Notes: generated from the sequence alone by a model not told the origin. A stretch of DNA of 64,000 nt from Ciceribacter ferrooxidans (GCF_004137355.1 NZ_SDVB01000106.1:1-64000), one strand, 5' to 3'. Counted from the first letter of the stretch, positions 25,342 to 35,444 are shown. A program made the numbers and translations.

Positions 25342-25521
25342 ATGATGAAGAACCTCCTCGCACGCTTCGTTCGCAACGAGTCCGGCGCCACCGCCATCGA
25401 ATACGGCCTGATCGCCGGCCTGATCGCCGTTGCAATCATCACGACGGTCGGCCTCGTCGGAACCGACGTGAACGGCGCCTTCCAGGCAATCGCGACCGCC
25501 CTGAACTTCCCGACCGCATAA
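25342..25521 (+). CDS. Flp-type major pilin
   Basis: A 59-residue pilin precursor. A short basic leader (MMKNLLARFVRNESG) is followed by the conserved ATAIEYGLIAGLIAVAIITT hydrophobic segment; prepilin peptidase cuts after the Gly and the Glu-Tyr pair of the mature N-terminus is present. It is the pilus fibre subunit. Being the most abundant product, it has its own upstream region here rather than being part of the cpaA-tadE transcript. The usual position of flp is at the head of a tad locus, not in the middle. Confidence 0.95.
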   Translation: MMKNLLARFVRNESGATAIEYGLIAGLIAVAIITTVGLVGTDVNGAFQAIATALNFPTA

Positions 25522-25623
25522 GCGCGACTTGCTTCAAGGCAGTACGAGCGGGCCGGCGGCGGAGCGAATCCTCGCCGGCCCGTTCGCGTAAGGACCGATG
25601 CAGCAGCAAACGAGGTGACACCC

Positions 25624-27057
25624 ATGTTCGGCAGGAAGTCGTTGAGCGATGCGGAACACGCCATTGCAGCCGTACAGGAAGATGCATTGCGGGACGAAGA
25701 GGAGACGGAGACGATGGCTCCTCCTCCCCGTCAGGCCGTCGAGCCGTCTCCTCCCCTCAAGGCCGAGAAGTCCGACCAGTACTATCTCCTGAAGAAGGAC
25801 GTCTTCAGTGCGTTGATCGCAACCATCGATGTCGCGGCGCTTTCCGGCATGGACGGCGAGCAGGCCCGCAAAGAAATCGGCGCCATCGTCAACGACATCG
25901 TTGCGGCGAAGAAGGCCGGAATTTCCATGGCGGAGCAGAATGCACTGCTGCGCGACATCTGCGACGATATTCTGGGCTATGGTCCTCTCGAGCCATTGCT
26001 GGCCCGCGACGATATCGCCGACATCATGGTCAACGGCGCCAATCAGGTCTTCATCGAAGTCGGAGGCAAGGTCGAGGAAACGGGTGTCCGCTTCCGCGAC
26101 AACGAGCAGCTCGTCAGTATCTGCCAGCGGATCGTCAGCAAGGTCGGCCGCCGTGTCGACGAATCCAGCCCGATCTGCGATGCCCGTCTTGCCGATGGCT
26201 CTCGTGTGAACGTGATCGCCCCCCCGCTCGCAATCGACGGGCCGAGCCTGACCATCCGTAAGTTCAAGAAGGAAAAGCTGAACCTCGATCAGTTGGTCCG
26301 TTTCGGCTCGATCTCGCCCGAGGGCGCAGAGATCCTCAAGATCATTGGCCGGGTTCGCTGCAACGTGCTGATTTCCGGAGGCACCGGTTCGGGCAAGACG
26401 ACGCTGCTCAACTGCCTGACGGGCTACATCGACGACGGCGAGCGTATCATCACCTGTGAGGACGCTGCCGAACTCCAGTTGCAGCAACCCCACGTCGTGA
26501 GGCTCGAGACCCGCCCGCCGAACATCGAGGGACAGGGCGAGATCACCATGCGCAGTCTCGTGAAGAACTGCCTTCGCATGCGGCCCGAGCGCATCATCGT
26601 CGGCGAAGTCCGCGGTCCGGAGGCGTTCGATCTTCTTCAGGCGATGAACACCGGCCACGACGGATCCATGGGAACGCTGCACGCAAACTCGCCGCGCGAG
26701 GCGATCTCCCGTGTCGAGGCGATGATAACCATGGGTGGTCACAGCCTTCCCGCCAAGGCGATCCGCGAGATGCTGGTCTCGTCCGTCGACGTCATCGTGC
26801 AGGCGGCCCGCCTGCGGGACGGCTCCCGGCGGATCACCCACATAACCGAAGTGCTCGGCATGGAGGGCGATGTGGTGACGACGCAGGACCTGTTCGTCTA
26901 TGAACTACTCGGCGAAGACGCCAGGGGCAACATCATCGGGCGGCACCGCTCGACGGGGATTGGCCGCCCGGCATTCTGGGATCGCGCTCGCTATTACGGA
27001 GAGGAAAAGCGGCTCGCCGCCGCTCTCGATGCCGCGGAAATCGCGGCGGCAGCATAG
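25624..27057 (+). CDS. cpaF: Pilus assembly ATPase CpaF/TadA
   Basis: A 477-residue secretion ATPase of the GspE/VirB11 superfamily. The Walker [13 protein letters not shown] is near 255, the Asp box [19 protein letters not shown] follows and then [19 protein letters not shown] with the His box. It energises assembly of Flp pili from the cytoplasm through TadB/TadC. The ATG at 25624 has GAGGTGA upstream; a GTG at 25615 would add three residues. It heads the cpaF-tadB-tadC part of the operon. Confidence 0.93.
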   Translation: MFGRKSLSDAEHAIAAVQEDALRDEEETETMAPPPRQAVEPSPPLKAEKSDQYYLLKKDVFSALIATIDVAALSGMDGEQARKEIGAIVNDIVAAKKAGISMAEQNALLRDICDDILGYGPLEPLLARDDIADIMVNGANQVFIEVGGKVEETGVRFRDNEQLVSICQRIVSKVGRRVDESSPICDARLADGSRVNVIAPPLAIDGPSLTIRKFKKEKLNLDQLVRFGSISPEGAEILKIIGRVRCNVLISGGTGSGKTTLLNCLTGYIDDGERIITCEDAAELQLQQPHVVRLETRPPNIEGQGEITMRSLVKNCLRMRPERIIVGEVRGPEAFDLLQAMNTGHDGSMGTLHANSPREAISRVEAMITMGGHSLPAKAIREMLVSSVDVIVQAARLRDGSRRITHITEVLGMEGDVVTTQDLFVYELLGEDARGNIIGRHRSTGIGRPAFWDRARYYGEEKRLAAALDAAEIAAAA

Positions 27058-27086
27058 CCGCTGCCGTCTGTTCCAGGAGGTTTGCC

Positions 27087-28088
27087 ATGCTCCCCCAATC
27101 GCTTCCCCCGCTCCTTGTCCTCGTCCTTGTGGCGACGAGTGTCGGCGGAATCCTGCTGGCCGTCTTTTTTCCGCGCGCTGCGAGGCTGAGCCCCTACCGT
27201 CGCCGGTTCGCCGCATTGGCCGCGCCGGATGCCCATCCCCGCGATGAGAGCGGTGCCGGCGACGACCATGACCGCCGACGGACCGTCGAGAAGACCCTGC
27301 GCGAGATGGAAGCCAAGCAGAAGAGCAAGGCGAAGAAGGCCGGCAAGATCGCTCTGCCGATCCGGCTGGCGCAGGCCGATCTCCGTTGGTCGGTGAACAC
27401 CTACTATCTGGTCGGGATCGCCTGCGCGCTCGCCACCTATGTGGCGGCGCTGTCAATGGGCGTGGGCCATCCAGCCGCCGCGGGCTTTGCCGTTACGGGT
27501 GGGCTCATGCTGCCGCACCTCTATGTCAATGCGAAGCGGAACGGACGCCTGAACCGCTTCAGCGCCGAGTTCCCGAATGCCGTGGACGTCGTCGTGCGGG
27601 GTCTGAAGGCCGGACTGCCGGTGGCAGATTGTCTTCGGGTGATCGCGTCGGAAGCGCAGGAGCCTGTGAGAAGCGAGTTCCTCCTGATCGTGCAGGACCA
27701 GACCCTGGGCATTCCGCTCGAAGAGGCGGTACAGAGGATGCGCGACCGTGTTCCGCTGCCGGAGGCGAGCTTCTTCGCGATCGTTATCGCCATCCAGTCG
27801 CGCACCGGCGGCAGTCTCTCCGAAGCCCTCGGAAACCTCTCGAAAGTGCTTCGCGACCGCAAGAAGATGAAGGCCAAGATCAAGGCGATGAGCGCCGAGG
27901 CCAAGTCGTCGGCCGGCATCATCGGGTTCCTGCCGATCTTCGTCGCCGGAGCAGTCTATTTCACCAGCCCGGACTACATGTCGCTGCTCTTTTCGACGCC
28001 CGTGGGAAAGATCGTGCTGGCGGGCTGCGGCCTCTGGATGGCCACGGGAATTCTCGTCATGCGCAAGATGATCAACTTCGATTTCTAG
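27087..28088 (+). CDS. tadB: Type II/IV secretion inner-membrane protein TadB
   Basis: A 333-residue polytopic membrane protein of the T2SF (GspF) family with RFSAEFPNAVDVVVRGLKAG and RTGGSLSEALGNLS motifs. Its N-terminal TM and basic cytoplasmic region (EAKQKSKAKKAGK) are followed by the T2SF core and a C-terminal TM pair. TadB and TadC form the inner-membrane platform that CpaF drives. An AGGAGG ribosome site precedes the ATG; tadC follows 12 bp later. Confidence 0.93.
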   Translation: MLPQSLPPLLVLVLVATSVGGILLAVFFPRAARLSPYRRRFAALAAPDAHPRDESGAGDDHDRRRTVEKTLREMEAKQKSKAKKAGKIALPIRLAQADLRWSVNTYYLVGIACALATYVAALSMGVGHPAAAGFAVTGGLMLPHLYVNAKRNGRLNRFSAEFPNAVDVVVRGLKAGLPVADCLRVIASEAQEPVRSEFLLIVQDQTLGIPLEEAVQRMRDRVPLPEASFFAIVIAIQSRTGGSLSEALGNLSKVLRDRKKMKAKIKAMSAEAKSSAGIIGFLPIFVAGAVYFTSPDYMSLLFSTPVGKIVLAGCGLWMATGILVMRKMINFDF

Positions 28089-28100
28089 AGGGCATCATCG

Positions 28101-29057
28101 ATGAACTTTCTCAACCCTGAGCAGCTTACGGTCGCCCTGTCGGCGTTTGCAGCCTTCTCGGCCGTTCTTGCAGTGTCATGGCCATACGTCTTTCCGAACA
28201 ATCTCGCCACCCGCATGCGCAGGATCGAGGGGGAACGGGAACGTATCCGGGTCAGGGAACGCGCTCGACTGAATGTGAAAGCCCGCCCGGCGTCGCTTCG
28301 GGCGGAACCCCGCAAGCTCTACAAGGCGATCGTCGACCGGTTCAATCTCGCAAGGCAGGCGGAAAACGGCGAGATCATCGAGAAGCTGAACATGGCCGGC
28401 TACCGCGGCCAGGCGCCGGTCACGACTTTCCTCGCCGTGCGTCTGCTGGCGCCGCTCATCCTCTTTGTCGTGGGCCTGCTCTATCGCTTCGTGGTCATGA
28501 GACCCGATCTTCCGCCGCTCCTGATGGCGGCAATGGCGGCCGGCATGGGTGCGACGGGCTACTTTGCCCCGGCGATCTACATCAGAAACCGGATTACGAA
28601 ACGCCAGCAGGCGATCCGGCGGGCATGGCCCGAGGCGCTGGACCTGCTGCTGATCACGGTCGAATCCGGCATGGGCGTCGAAAGCGCGTTTCGTAAGGTG
28701 GGCGAGGAAATCGCGGTACAGTCGGCAGAGGTCGCGGAAGAGATGATGTTGACCACCGCCGAGCTTTCCTATCTCCAGGACCGCCGCCAGGCCTACGACA
28801 ATCTCGCGCGGCGGACGGGGCTCGACGGTGTCCGGGCCGTGGTGACAAGCCTGATCCAGGCTGAAAAATACGGCACTCCGCTCGGGCAGGCGCTGCGCGT
28901 CATGGCGCAGGAGAACCGTGACATGCGCATGAGCGAGGCAGAGAAGAAGGCAGCGTCCCTTCCGCCGAAGCTGACGGTCCCGATGATCGTGTTCTTCCTG
29001 CCGGTCCTGTTCGCCGTCATCATAACACCGGCGGTGATCCAGATCATGGATATCTGA
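28101..29057 (+). CDS. tadC: Type II/IV secretion inner-membrane protein TadC
   Basis: A 318-residue T2SF-family membrane protein. Core motifs are RRAWPEALDLLLITVESGMGVESAF and YGTPLGQALRVMAQENRDMR. Three or four hydrophobic helices are visible near 10-30, 110-160 and 290-318. It pairs with TadB in the pilus platform. It ends the plus-strand tad transcript; the next genes are on the minus strand and converge on it, and no tadD follows. Confidence 0.93.
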   Translation: MNFLNPEQLTVALSAFAAFSAVLAVSWPYVFPNNLATRMRRIEGERERIRVRERARLNVKARPASLRAEPRKLYKAIVDRFNLARQAENGEIIEKLNMAGYRGQAPVTTFLAVRLLAPLILFVVGLLYRFVVMRPDLPPLLMAAMAAGMGATGYFAPAIYIRNRITKRQQAIRRAWPEALDLLLITVESGMGVESAFRKVGEEIAVQSAEVAEEMMLTTAELSYLQDRRQAYDNLARRTGLDGVRAVVTSLIQAEKYGTPLGQALRVMAQENRDMRMSEAEKKAASLPPKLTVPMIVFFLPVLFAVIITPAVIQIMDI

Positions 29058-29113
29058 GTGTGTCCTTCACGCCGCCACTCTCAGGAAACGCCAGGAAGCG
29101 GGATAGGGACAGA

Positions 29114-30148
29114 TCACCCCTGATCGGACTTGTTCGTCAGAGCAACCAACTTGTCGGCTATCGCCTCCAGCGGAAGCACGTCGTCCACGAGGCCCGCCAG
29201 GATCGCGGCTTTCGGCATTCCGAACACGGCGGATGTGTTCTCGTCCTGGGCTATGATCCGGCCGCCCCGGCGCCTGATATCGGCGAGGCCTGCGATCCCG
29301 TCGTCACCCATGCCGGTCAGGACAACGGCGAGGGCCTCCTCCCTGAAGCAGTCGGCGATGGCTCGGAACAGATGCGTGGCGGACGGCCTGAACGCGTCGA
29401 CGGGAGCGTCGTCCGTAACCCGTATGCGCGTCTTGCCGGAGAGGCCGAGCTGACGGCCGTCGGGTGCAAGGTAGACGAAGCCCGGCCTCAGGCGCTCGCC
29501 ATCGACGGCGACCCTGACTGACAGGGGTACGGTCGCGTCGAGACGGGCGGCGACGCCTTCGATAAACCCGTCCGACATGTGCTGGACAACCAGGATCGGC
29601 GCCGGAAAGTCGGCCGGAAGTGCTGCCAGAATGCTCCGTAATGCCGCCGGCCCCCCCGTCGAGGCCGCTATTCCAACGACCGAGGCAAGGCGCGGCGCCG
29701 CGCCTCCCGGTACCCCTGTTACGATCTCCGCTCTGCGTTCCCTCCTCCGCTGGCGAACGACCATGACCTGCGCCATTGCCCTGATCGTCGACAGAAATTT
29801 GCTCATCGACGGACCATCGTCAGGCAAAGGTGCCGCGATGACGGCTAGCGCGCCGGCCTCGAGCGCCCTTTCCGATGTTCCCCCGGCCCCGCCGCTTTCC
29901 TGCCCGGCAATCACGACGACGGGTCTCGGCGAGGCGATCATGATCTCCCGGATCGTATCCACGCTGTCGCCGCCCGCAAGCCCGAGTTCGACGGCAACGA
30001 CTTCGGGTTGAAAATCGACCGACATTGCCAGAGCTTGCTCGCCATCCCGTGCGACACCGACGAGACTCATCGACGTGTCGGCCCGAAGGGCTGCAAAGGT
30101 CCGCTCGGCAAGATCGGCGGAGGTGGTGACAAGAAGGAGCCGGATCAT
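29114..30148 (-). CDS. cheB: Chemotaxis methylesterase CheB with degenerate receiver
   Basis: About 344 residues. The C-terminal methylesterase is intact: catalytic Ser in GIAASTGGPAAL, His in LVVQHMSDGF and Asp in GMGDDGIAGL. The N-terminal receiver looks altered: the acidic start usually reads VDDS but is VTTS here, and the phosphoacceptor region reads AVELGLAGGDS where an Asp is expected in place of the Glu. It may therefore not be phosphorylated normally by CheA. The ATG at 30148 is used, just after the cheA stop; it is the last gene of the operon. Confidence 0.88.
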   Translation of the reverse strand: MIRLLLVTTSADLAERTFAALRADTSMSLVGVARDGEQALAMSVDFQPEVVAVELGLAGGDSVDTIREIMIASPRPVVVIAGQESGGAGGTSERALEAGALAVIAAPLPDDGPSMSKFLSTIRAMAQVMVVRQRRRERRAEIVTGVPGGAAPRLASVVGIAASTGGPAALRSILAALPADFPAPILVVQHMSDGFIEGVAARLDATVPLSVRVAVDGERLRPGFVYLAPDGRQLGLSGKTRIRVTDDAPVDAFRPSATHLFRAIADCFREEALAVVLTGMGDDGIAGLADIRRRGGRIIAQDENTSAVFGMPKAAILAGLVDDVLPLEAIADKLVALTNKSDQG

Positions 30149-30155
30149 CGAACGC

Positions 30156-32234
30156 TCAAACAACCCGGCGCATGGTTTCGAGGAGCTCTTCCGCGTCGAA
30201 GCGGTCTTTTCTCAGACAGGCGTTCGCCCCGCCGGGGACGGTCGTGCAATCGGCACCGCCGATCTCGCGTCCCGTGACGAGGATAACCGGCAATCCCGCG
30301 AGCCGGTCGGATCGTCGGATCGTCTCCACGAGTTGCAGACCGTCCATCTCGGGCATGTCGATATCGGAAATGACGATGTCTGCATCCTGCCGCGCCAGTT
30401 GCTTCAGCGCCTCCGCACCATTGCTCGCGACGACGACCTCGTAGCCGGCCCGCTCCGTTATCATCCGGAGAAGCGTGCGAACCGCATTCGAATCGTCGAC
30501 GATGAGCACGCGAGCAGGCTTGGGCCTCGGGTCCCCGATGACCGGAGTTTGCGGAGACAGCAGTTCGGGGGAGACGTCGGCAAGAGCAGCCACGTTCAGG
30601 AGCAGCGCAAGGCGCCCGTCCGGCAGGTTCATCGCGCCGCAATACTGGCGGAATCCGGCCAGTCTCGGGCCGAGCTTTCGGACGAGGAGCTCTCGCTCTC
30701 CCTCGATTTCGTCGACGAGAACGGCAATCCGCCGGCTGGCGACGCCACTCACGACCGCGCGCATCGCCGGGGGCTCAGTGGTACGGGCGATCCCCAACCA
30801 GCGCGCCAGATCGACGACGGGGATGGCTCCCTCCGAGGTCTCAACGGAGGACGACGCGGCAACGGCCGTCCGATCGACACGGATGACTTGCCGCACCGAG
30901 GCCGTGTCGATCGCAAAAATCCGGTCCGCGCAGACGACCTCCAATACCCGAATGGTCGATACGGAGAGTGGAATGGTGAGGACGAATGCCGCTCCGCCCC
31001 GCGGTATTTGCGAGACCTCGACCATTCCCCGCAGGTTTTCCACCGCGGTCTTGACGATGTCCAGACCGAGACCACGGCCCGACAGACGGGTGACCGTCCT
31101 CGACGTCGAGAAGCCCGGCTTGAATATCTGCTGCAGGAGGTCCGGACCGTCGCCGTCGCCGTCGCCGTCCGCCGCGTCCCGGAGGCCCGGAAAGTCGAAG
31201 CCGCGCCCGTCGTCCTCGATCTTCACCCGGATGCGGTCTCCTGTCACGGCTGCTGATATTGCGATCTTTCCCACCTCCGGCTTGCCGGTCTTGCGGCGTT
31301 CGTCAGGAGGCTCGATGCCGTGATCCATCGCGTTTCGCACCAGGTGACGCAGCGCATCCCGCAGGCTCGAGAGAAGGGAACGATCGATCTGAATGTCGCC
31401 CCCGCTGATCTCGAGTTCCGCCGATTTGCCGGAAGCCTCCGCAACATCCCGGATGATGCGGTTCAGCCCCTTGCAGGCGTCGGCAAACGGAAGGGTCCGT
31501 GCCTCGCGAACCTCGCCGTCGAGGGCAATGGAGGTGCGTTCAATCTCATGCGTGCTGCGGCGGAGCGACGAAATGAGCTCACGCAGGCCGCGCTTGATCC
31601 CTGCGATGTCGCCCGTGTACTCGGGCGGGACGCGGATCGCGCGCATTTGCTCCCTCACCGCAAGGGCCGTTTCGAGCTGGTGGCGCAGCACGTGGTTGAA
31701 GGTGACCAGTTCACCGCTCCTGTAGAGGAGGGCATCCAGTCGTTCGGCGGCAATGCGCAGCGAACCATCCAGGTCGTCCGCACGAAGCTTCGTCGGCGGT
31801 CGATGCGTGCGAGGCCCAGACCCACCGCTCGCCTGCGCCGCCCGGCGCATCGCTTCGAGCAGTTCGCGGTCTTCGGCAGATGTGTCCGTTTCCCCTTCCC
31901 CAAGTGAGCTCCCCGCCTCGCGGAACCTGTCGGCCGCCGCCAGAAAGAGGCCGAGCTTGTGGGCGTCGATCATGCTCTTCTCCCTCAGCGCGGCCGAGAG
32001 TATCTCTTCCATCGCGTGACAGAGGCCCTCGACGGCGCGAACCTGCATGAGACCGGCGGCTCCCTTCAGGCTGTGAACTGCCTTGAGAAGCTGCCGCTGG
32101 AGCTCCTCGCCGTTCCCGGGATCATCCGCCCGCTCGAGCGCGAGAACGAGATTCTCGATGCTGGAGGAGCGCTCGCTGAGCTCCTGGGCGAACATCTGGC
32201 GGAGTTCACGGCTCAAAGGGTCGGATGTCATCAC
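30156..32234 (-). CDS. cheA: Hybrid chemotaxis kinase CheA with C-terminal receiver
   Basis: A 692-residue kinase. Residues 1-115 are an Hpt domain with H54 (KAVHSLKGAAG); a HATPase region follows with LVRNAMDHGIEPPDE, DDGRGFDF and GRGLGLDIVKT; then a CheW-like coupling domain and, from about 572, a receiver with VDDSNAV and SDIDMPEMDG. Fusions of CheA with a receiver are typical of Frz/Wsp-type alternative systems that control pili, biofilm or gene expression rather than flagella. It overlaps the MCP stop by 4 bp. Confidence 0.93.
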   Translation of the reverse strand: MMTSDPLSRELRQMFAQELSERSSSIENLVLALERADDPGNGEELQRQLLKAVHSLKGAAGLMQVRAVEGLCHAMEEILSAALREKSMIDAHKLGLFLAAADRFREAGSSLGEGETDTSAEDRELLEAMRRAAQASGGSGPRTHRPPTKLRADDLDGSLRIAAERLDALLYRSGELVTFNHVLRHQLETALAVREQMRAIRVPPEYTGDIAGIKRGLRELISSLRRSTHEIERTSIALDGEVREARTLPFADACKGLNRIIRDVAEASGKSAELEISGGDIQIDRSLLSSLRDALRHLVRNAMDHGIEPPDERRKTGKPEVGKIAISAAVTGDRIRVKIEDDGRGFDFPGLRDAADGDGDGDGPDLLQQIFKPGFSTSRTVTRLSGRGLGLDIVKTAVENLRGMVEVSQIPRGGAAFVLTIPLSVSTIRVLEVVCADRIFAIDTASVRQVIRVDRTAVAASSSVETSEGAIPVVDLARWLGIARTTEPPAMRAVVSGVASRRIAVLVDEIEGERELLVRKLGPRLAGFRQYCGAMNLPDGRLALLLNVAALADVSPELLSPQTPVIGDPRPKPARVLIVDDSNAVRTLLRMITERAGYEVVVASNGAEALKQLARQDADIVISDIDMPEMDGLQLVETIRRSDRLAGLPVILVTGREIGGADCTTVPGGANACLRKDRFDAEELLETMRRVV

Positions 32235-33859
32235 GCTTCACCACCGTGTTCGGTGAGCAACCGCTGGAGCCGGGAACCCAGTCTGTTGAGGTCCTTGGCG
32301 GCCTCCTCTGACTGCCTGATCGCGGAGAGGTTCTGGCTGCTCGCCTGTTCAATATCGTGCATGGCGTCCTGGATCTGCTTCATGCCGGCTTTCTGTTGCC
32401 CGGCCGAAGCGGCAATCTGGGCGACCGAGCGCGCCGACTCGGCGATGATGGTCTCGAGCTGGCGTATGGTCTCGCCGGCCTGGGTTACCGTTTCCAATGC
32501 ACGCCCGACACTCTTGCTGCCTTCTTCGGTGCCGATCACCGCGGCATTGGTCGACTTCTGATTCTCCATCAGGATGCGCCTTACCCTGGCCGTAGCGACC
32601 TTCGACTGGTCCGCCAGGGACCTGATCTCAGTGGCGACCGCGTTGAAGCCTCTGCCGTGTTCGCCTGCGCGCGACGCCTCGATCGCCGCGTTCAATGCCA
32701 GAAGATTGGTCTGATCGGCGATCTCCGAAACCACGGACACGATCTCACCGATTTCCAGGCTGCTTTCGACAAGCGAGAGGATATCGTTCGCTATGCTCTC
32801 CGTGCGCCGACTGACGGTGTTCATCGCATCGACCGTTTCGTCGAGAGCCCGTCGTCCTTCAGTGCTTATCCGGACGGCGGAATCGTAAGCGGCGGAAACC
32901 TGCTGAGCGCGCTCGGCGGCCTGGACCGCCGTTCCACGAACATCGTCGACGCTCTTGACCGTCTCCGCGACGGCGACCGATTGCTCCCGCATGCCTTCCG
33001 CCTGCAGCGTCGTTCCGGCAAGAATTTCCGCGGCCGAAGACGAGAGGTGCTGCGCTGTTTCGGCGATCGTCCCGAGAAGTCGCTCCAGCCTTTCCTTGGC
33101 GTTCCTTTCCTTCTCGATCATGCCGGCTAGCTTGTCCGTCGTTGCGTTGAAGGATGCGTTCAGGGTGCTCAGTTCGTCCTCGCCCTCGACCGGCGCTCGC
33201 CGGGTGAGGTCACCCGCGCTGATGAGTTTGGCGACCGCCGCGAGGGCGCGCACCCGCGCGATGAACTGACGCACGACACGCAGCATCAGGAAGAGCGTCA
33301 CGATCGTCACGGCAGCGAGCCCGAGTTGCAGCAGTTCGGAACGTTGAAGTCTCACCGCGGCGGTTTGCTCGATCGAGCCGACATATCCCTCGAAATGTGC
33401 AGCATAGTCTCTGATCTTCTGCTCCAGCCCATCGAGCGTCGTCTCATCAAGCGGTGCCGCCGCGATCGCAGACTCGAGTGCAGGCTTTACCTCCGCCTGC
33501 CAGAGCGCACGAATGCGTGCCGAATTGAGGATTTCAGTCGTTCCTGGTCCGGACTGCTCCAACTGCATCGTGCTCGTGTCGAGCTCGTCCAGCACCTGCT
33601 CGTAGCGGCCCATCAGGTGCCTCAGCTGATGCGCCCGTTCGAAGGAAACGGGACTCGCCGGGGCCTGAAGGCGGCTGGCGGTGTAAAGCATCTCGTGAAA
33701 TATCCGCCCGTTGGCGAGCGATGACGCAAGAGAAAGATCGCTCCGAACGCGATTCAAGGCGACCCAGCTCGATGTGAGGAGCAGGGCCACGGCGGCAACG
33801 AGCAAGAATACGGCAATGCCCAGCCGCCCATAGAGACCGCTTCGCCAAATGCGTCTCAT
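32231..33859 (-). CDS. Methyl-accepting chemotaxis protein
   Basis: A 542-residue transducer. Transmembrane segments at about 12-32 and 178-200 enclose a periplasmic helical domain of about 145 residues; a HAMP domain follows, then the cytoplasmic signalling domain with the hairpin sequence EIADQTNLLALNAAIEASRAGEH. No C-terminal CheR-binding pentapeptide is visible. It sits between cheW and cheA with ATGA overlaps on both sides, so it is the dedicated sensor of the operon. The ligand is unknown. S. meliloti pSymA carries a comparable cluster with McpS. Confidence 0.92.
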   Translation of the reverse strand: MRRIWRSGLYGRLGIAVFLLVAAVALLLTSSWVALNRVRSDLSLASSLANGRIFHEMLYTASRLQAPASPVSFERAHQLRHLMGRYEQVLDELDTSTMQLEQSGPGTTEILNSARIRALWQAEVKPALESAIAAAPLDETTLDGLEQKIRDYAAHFEGYVGSIEQTAAVRLQRSELLQLGLAAVTIVTLFLMLRVVRQFIARVRALAAVAKLISAGDLTRRAPVEGEDELSTLNASFNATTDKLAGMIEKERNAKERLERLLGTIAETAQHLSSSAAEILAGTTLQAEGMREQSVAVAETVKSVDDVRGTAVQAAERAQQVSAAYDSAVRISTEGRRALDETVDAMNTVSRRTESIANDILSLVESSLEIGEIVSVVSEIADQTNLLALNAAIEASRAGEHGRGFNAVATEIRSLADQSKVATARVRRILMENQKSTNAAVIGTEEGSKSVGRALETVTQAGETIRQLETIIAESARSVAQIAASAGQQKAGMKQIQDAMHDIEQASSQNLSAIRQSEEAAKDLNRLGSRLQRLLTEHGGEA

Positions 33860-34518
33860 GGGCGGCTCTCCTTCTCCGCGGTCCGAACCAACCCCGCATC
33901 CGGGCCTACGGGAAATAGACGCGGATCGGTGAGGAGGAAGCTGGCGTCGAGAAGACGGGTATCCGGCTCGGGCGTCACCTCACGGGCGCCCTCGACATCG
34001 TCTTCCAACCCCTCGACACCAGACGCCTCGTCGCCAGGCCCCCTGTTGGCGGGAAGCGCTATAATCTCGGGGATGCTCTCGCAAAGGACGGTAAATTCGG
34101 GTCGAGCCTCGCCGACAACGAGGCCCCAACCGGCGTCGCATTCGTCCTCGTGCGGCAATTCCAGCAGTGGACGCAGATCGAAGACCGGCAGCAGATCACC
34201 GCGCATGTCATGGATGCCGACGAGATGGGACGGCACGCCGGCCAGCGGCGTGACCCGGAGCTTCGCAACCACCTCGCAAATCAGCGGAAGTTCGATCGCG
34301 AACCTCTGCCCCGACAGAGTGAAGGCCATCGCGGCGCGAGCATCCTCTTTCACCTGTGGAACCACGCCGTCCTCCGCCCCTCTCGCATCCCGCAATGATG
34401 CGAGATGCCGCTCGGTCGGGAAGAGAAGGCCTTCGGTCTGCGCGATTGCCGCGTTCATTCGCGATCGGACATCGACCCAATCGATTGTGGCGTCGGGCTG
34501 TGGGCTGGGAGTTGTCAC
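33856..34518 (-). CDS. cheW: CheW-like coupling protein, extended
   Basis: A 220-residue protein with a CheW domain at about 60-165 (AMAFTLSGQRFAIELPLICEVV, then LVGIHDMRGDLLPVFDLRPLL). It is longer than a plain CheW (about 150 residues), with additional N- and acidic C-terminal regions. It couples the MCP to CheA in this operon and overlaps both neighbours by 4 bp. Confidence 0.88.
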   Translation of the reverse strand: MTTPSPQPDATIDWVDVRSRMNAAIAQTEGLLFPTERHLASLRDARGAEDGVVPQVKEDARAAMAFTLSGQRFAIELPLICEVVAKLRVTPLAGVPSHLVGIHDMRGDLLPVFDLRPLLELPHEDECDAGWGLVVGEARPEFTVLCESIPEIIALPANRGPGDEASGVEGLEDDVEGAREVTPEPDTRLLDASFLLTDPRLFPVGPDAGLVRTAEKESRP

Positions 34519-35444
34519 GCCGACGCCTCCCCTGGCAGAAAGCCGCAGCCCTTCGACCCGACGGACCGAGTGCTCTCCGGCTTCGCCTCGTGCGTTGCGC
34601 CCGTTCCCGGCCTGCTCATGGGTTCCAGGGTCGGCAGCCGCCGGTAGGCGATACCCGCCTCGGTCGTCATGGTCGCGAACGGAGCAATTCTGGAAAGCAG
34701 GGGATCAACAGGGGCAGTGATCAGCCAGCCGCCTTCAGAAAGACACTCGAAAAGATGACGGCCTATACGGCTCACGGAGGCTTGTTCATAGTAGACCAGC
34801 ACGTTCCGGCAGAGCACGAGATCATAGCCGTCCTGCGCATCCGGCCACGCGACGTCTTGCATAGCGACGTCGAGGAGGTGAAACCGGACCTGGGCGACAA
34901 GCGAACGCCTGAGGCGAAAACCTCGTCCGCTGCTCGTGAAGTACCGCTGCCTGATGGCGGGAGCCAAATTTCTCAGGGACCATGCGTCATAATCCCCGAG
35001 GCGAGCCCGTGCCAATGCATTGCGGCGAACGTCGACACCTGTAATCCGAACCTCGCCCGACAGACCGGCCTCCGCGCAGAGGATGGCGAGGGAATAGGGC
35101 TCCTCTCCAGTCGAGCAGCCGATGCTGCAGATGCGGATCGGGGTGCCGGAACGCTTCCTGCGTATCTCTGGCAGGATTTGGTCGCGAATGAACGCGAGTT
35201 GCTCGGCACCGCGGAAGAAATGCGTCTCGCCCACGGCCAGCGCGGAGACGATGTCCCGGACGAGGTCCTCATCCCAGTTCAGCCGTTGCAGAAGGCTGTC
35301 GGCGCCGACCTGATGCGCCGCCATGACCCGCCGGACCGCCGAGGTGATTTGCCCGCGTCTCGGCTCTGAGAAACGCAGGCCCACATCCGCTGCCACACGC
35401 TCGGCCAACTGCCCGATGTCTATGCTGACTTCCGTCCCGGTCAC
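34515..35444 (-). CDS. cheR: Chemotaxis methyltransferase CheR
   Basis: A 309-residue SAM-dependent methyltransferase. An N-terminal helical domain is followed by the SAM-binding motif ICSIGCSTGEEPYSLAI and the LVLCRNVLVYY segment typical of CheR. It methylates glutamates on the MCP and opposes CheB. It is the first gene of the che operon; a copy of the shared motif lies upstream at 35494. The C-terminal tail of about 35 residues is extra and Gly/Ser-rich. Confidence 0.93.
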   Translation of the reverse strand: MTGTEVSIDIGQLAERVAADVGLRFSEPRRGQITSAVRRVMAAHQVGADSLLQRLNWDEDLVRDIVSALAVGETHFFRGAEQLAFIRDQILPEIRRKRSGTPIRICSIGCSTGEEPYSLAILCAEAGLSGEVRITGVDVRRNALARARLGDYDAWSLRNLAPAIRQRYFTSSGRGFRLRRSLVAQVRFHLLDVAMQDVAWPDAQDGYDLVLCRNVLVYYEQASVSRIGRHLFECLSEGGWLITAPVDPLLSRIAPFATMTTEAGIAYRRLPTLEPMSRPGTGATHEAKPESTRSVGSKGCGFLPGEASA

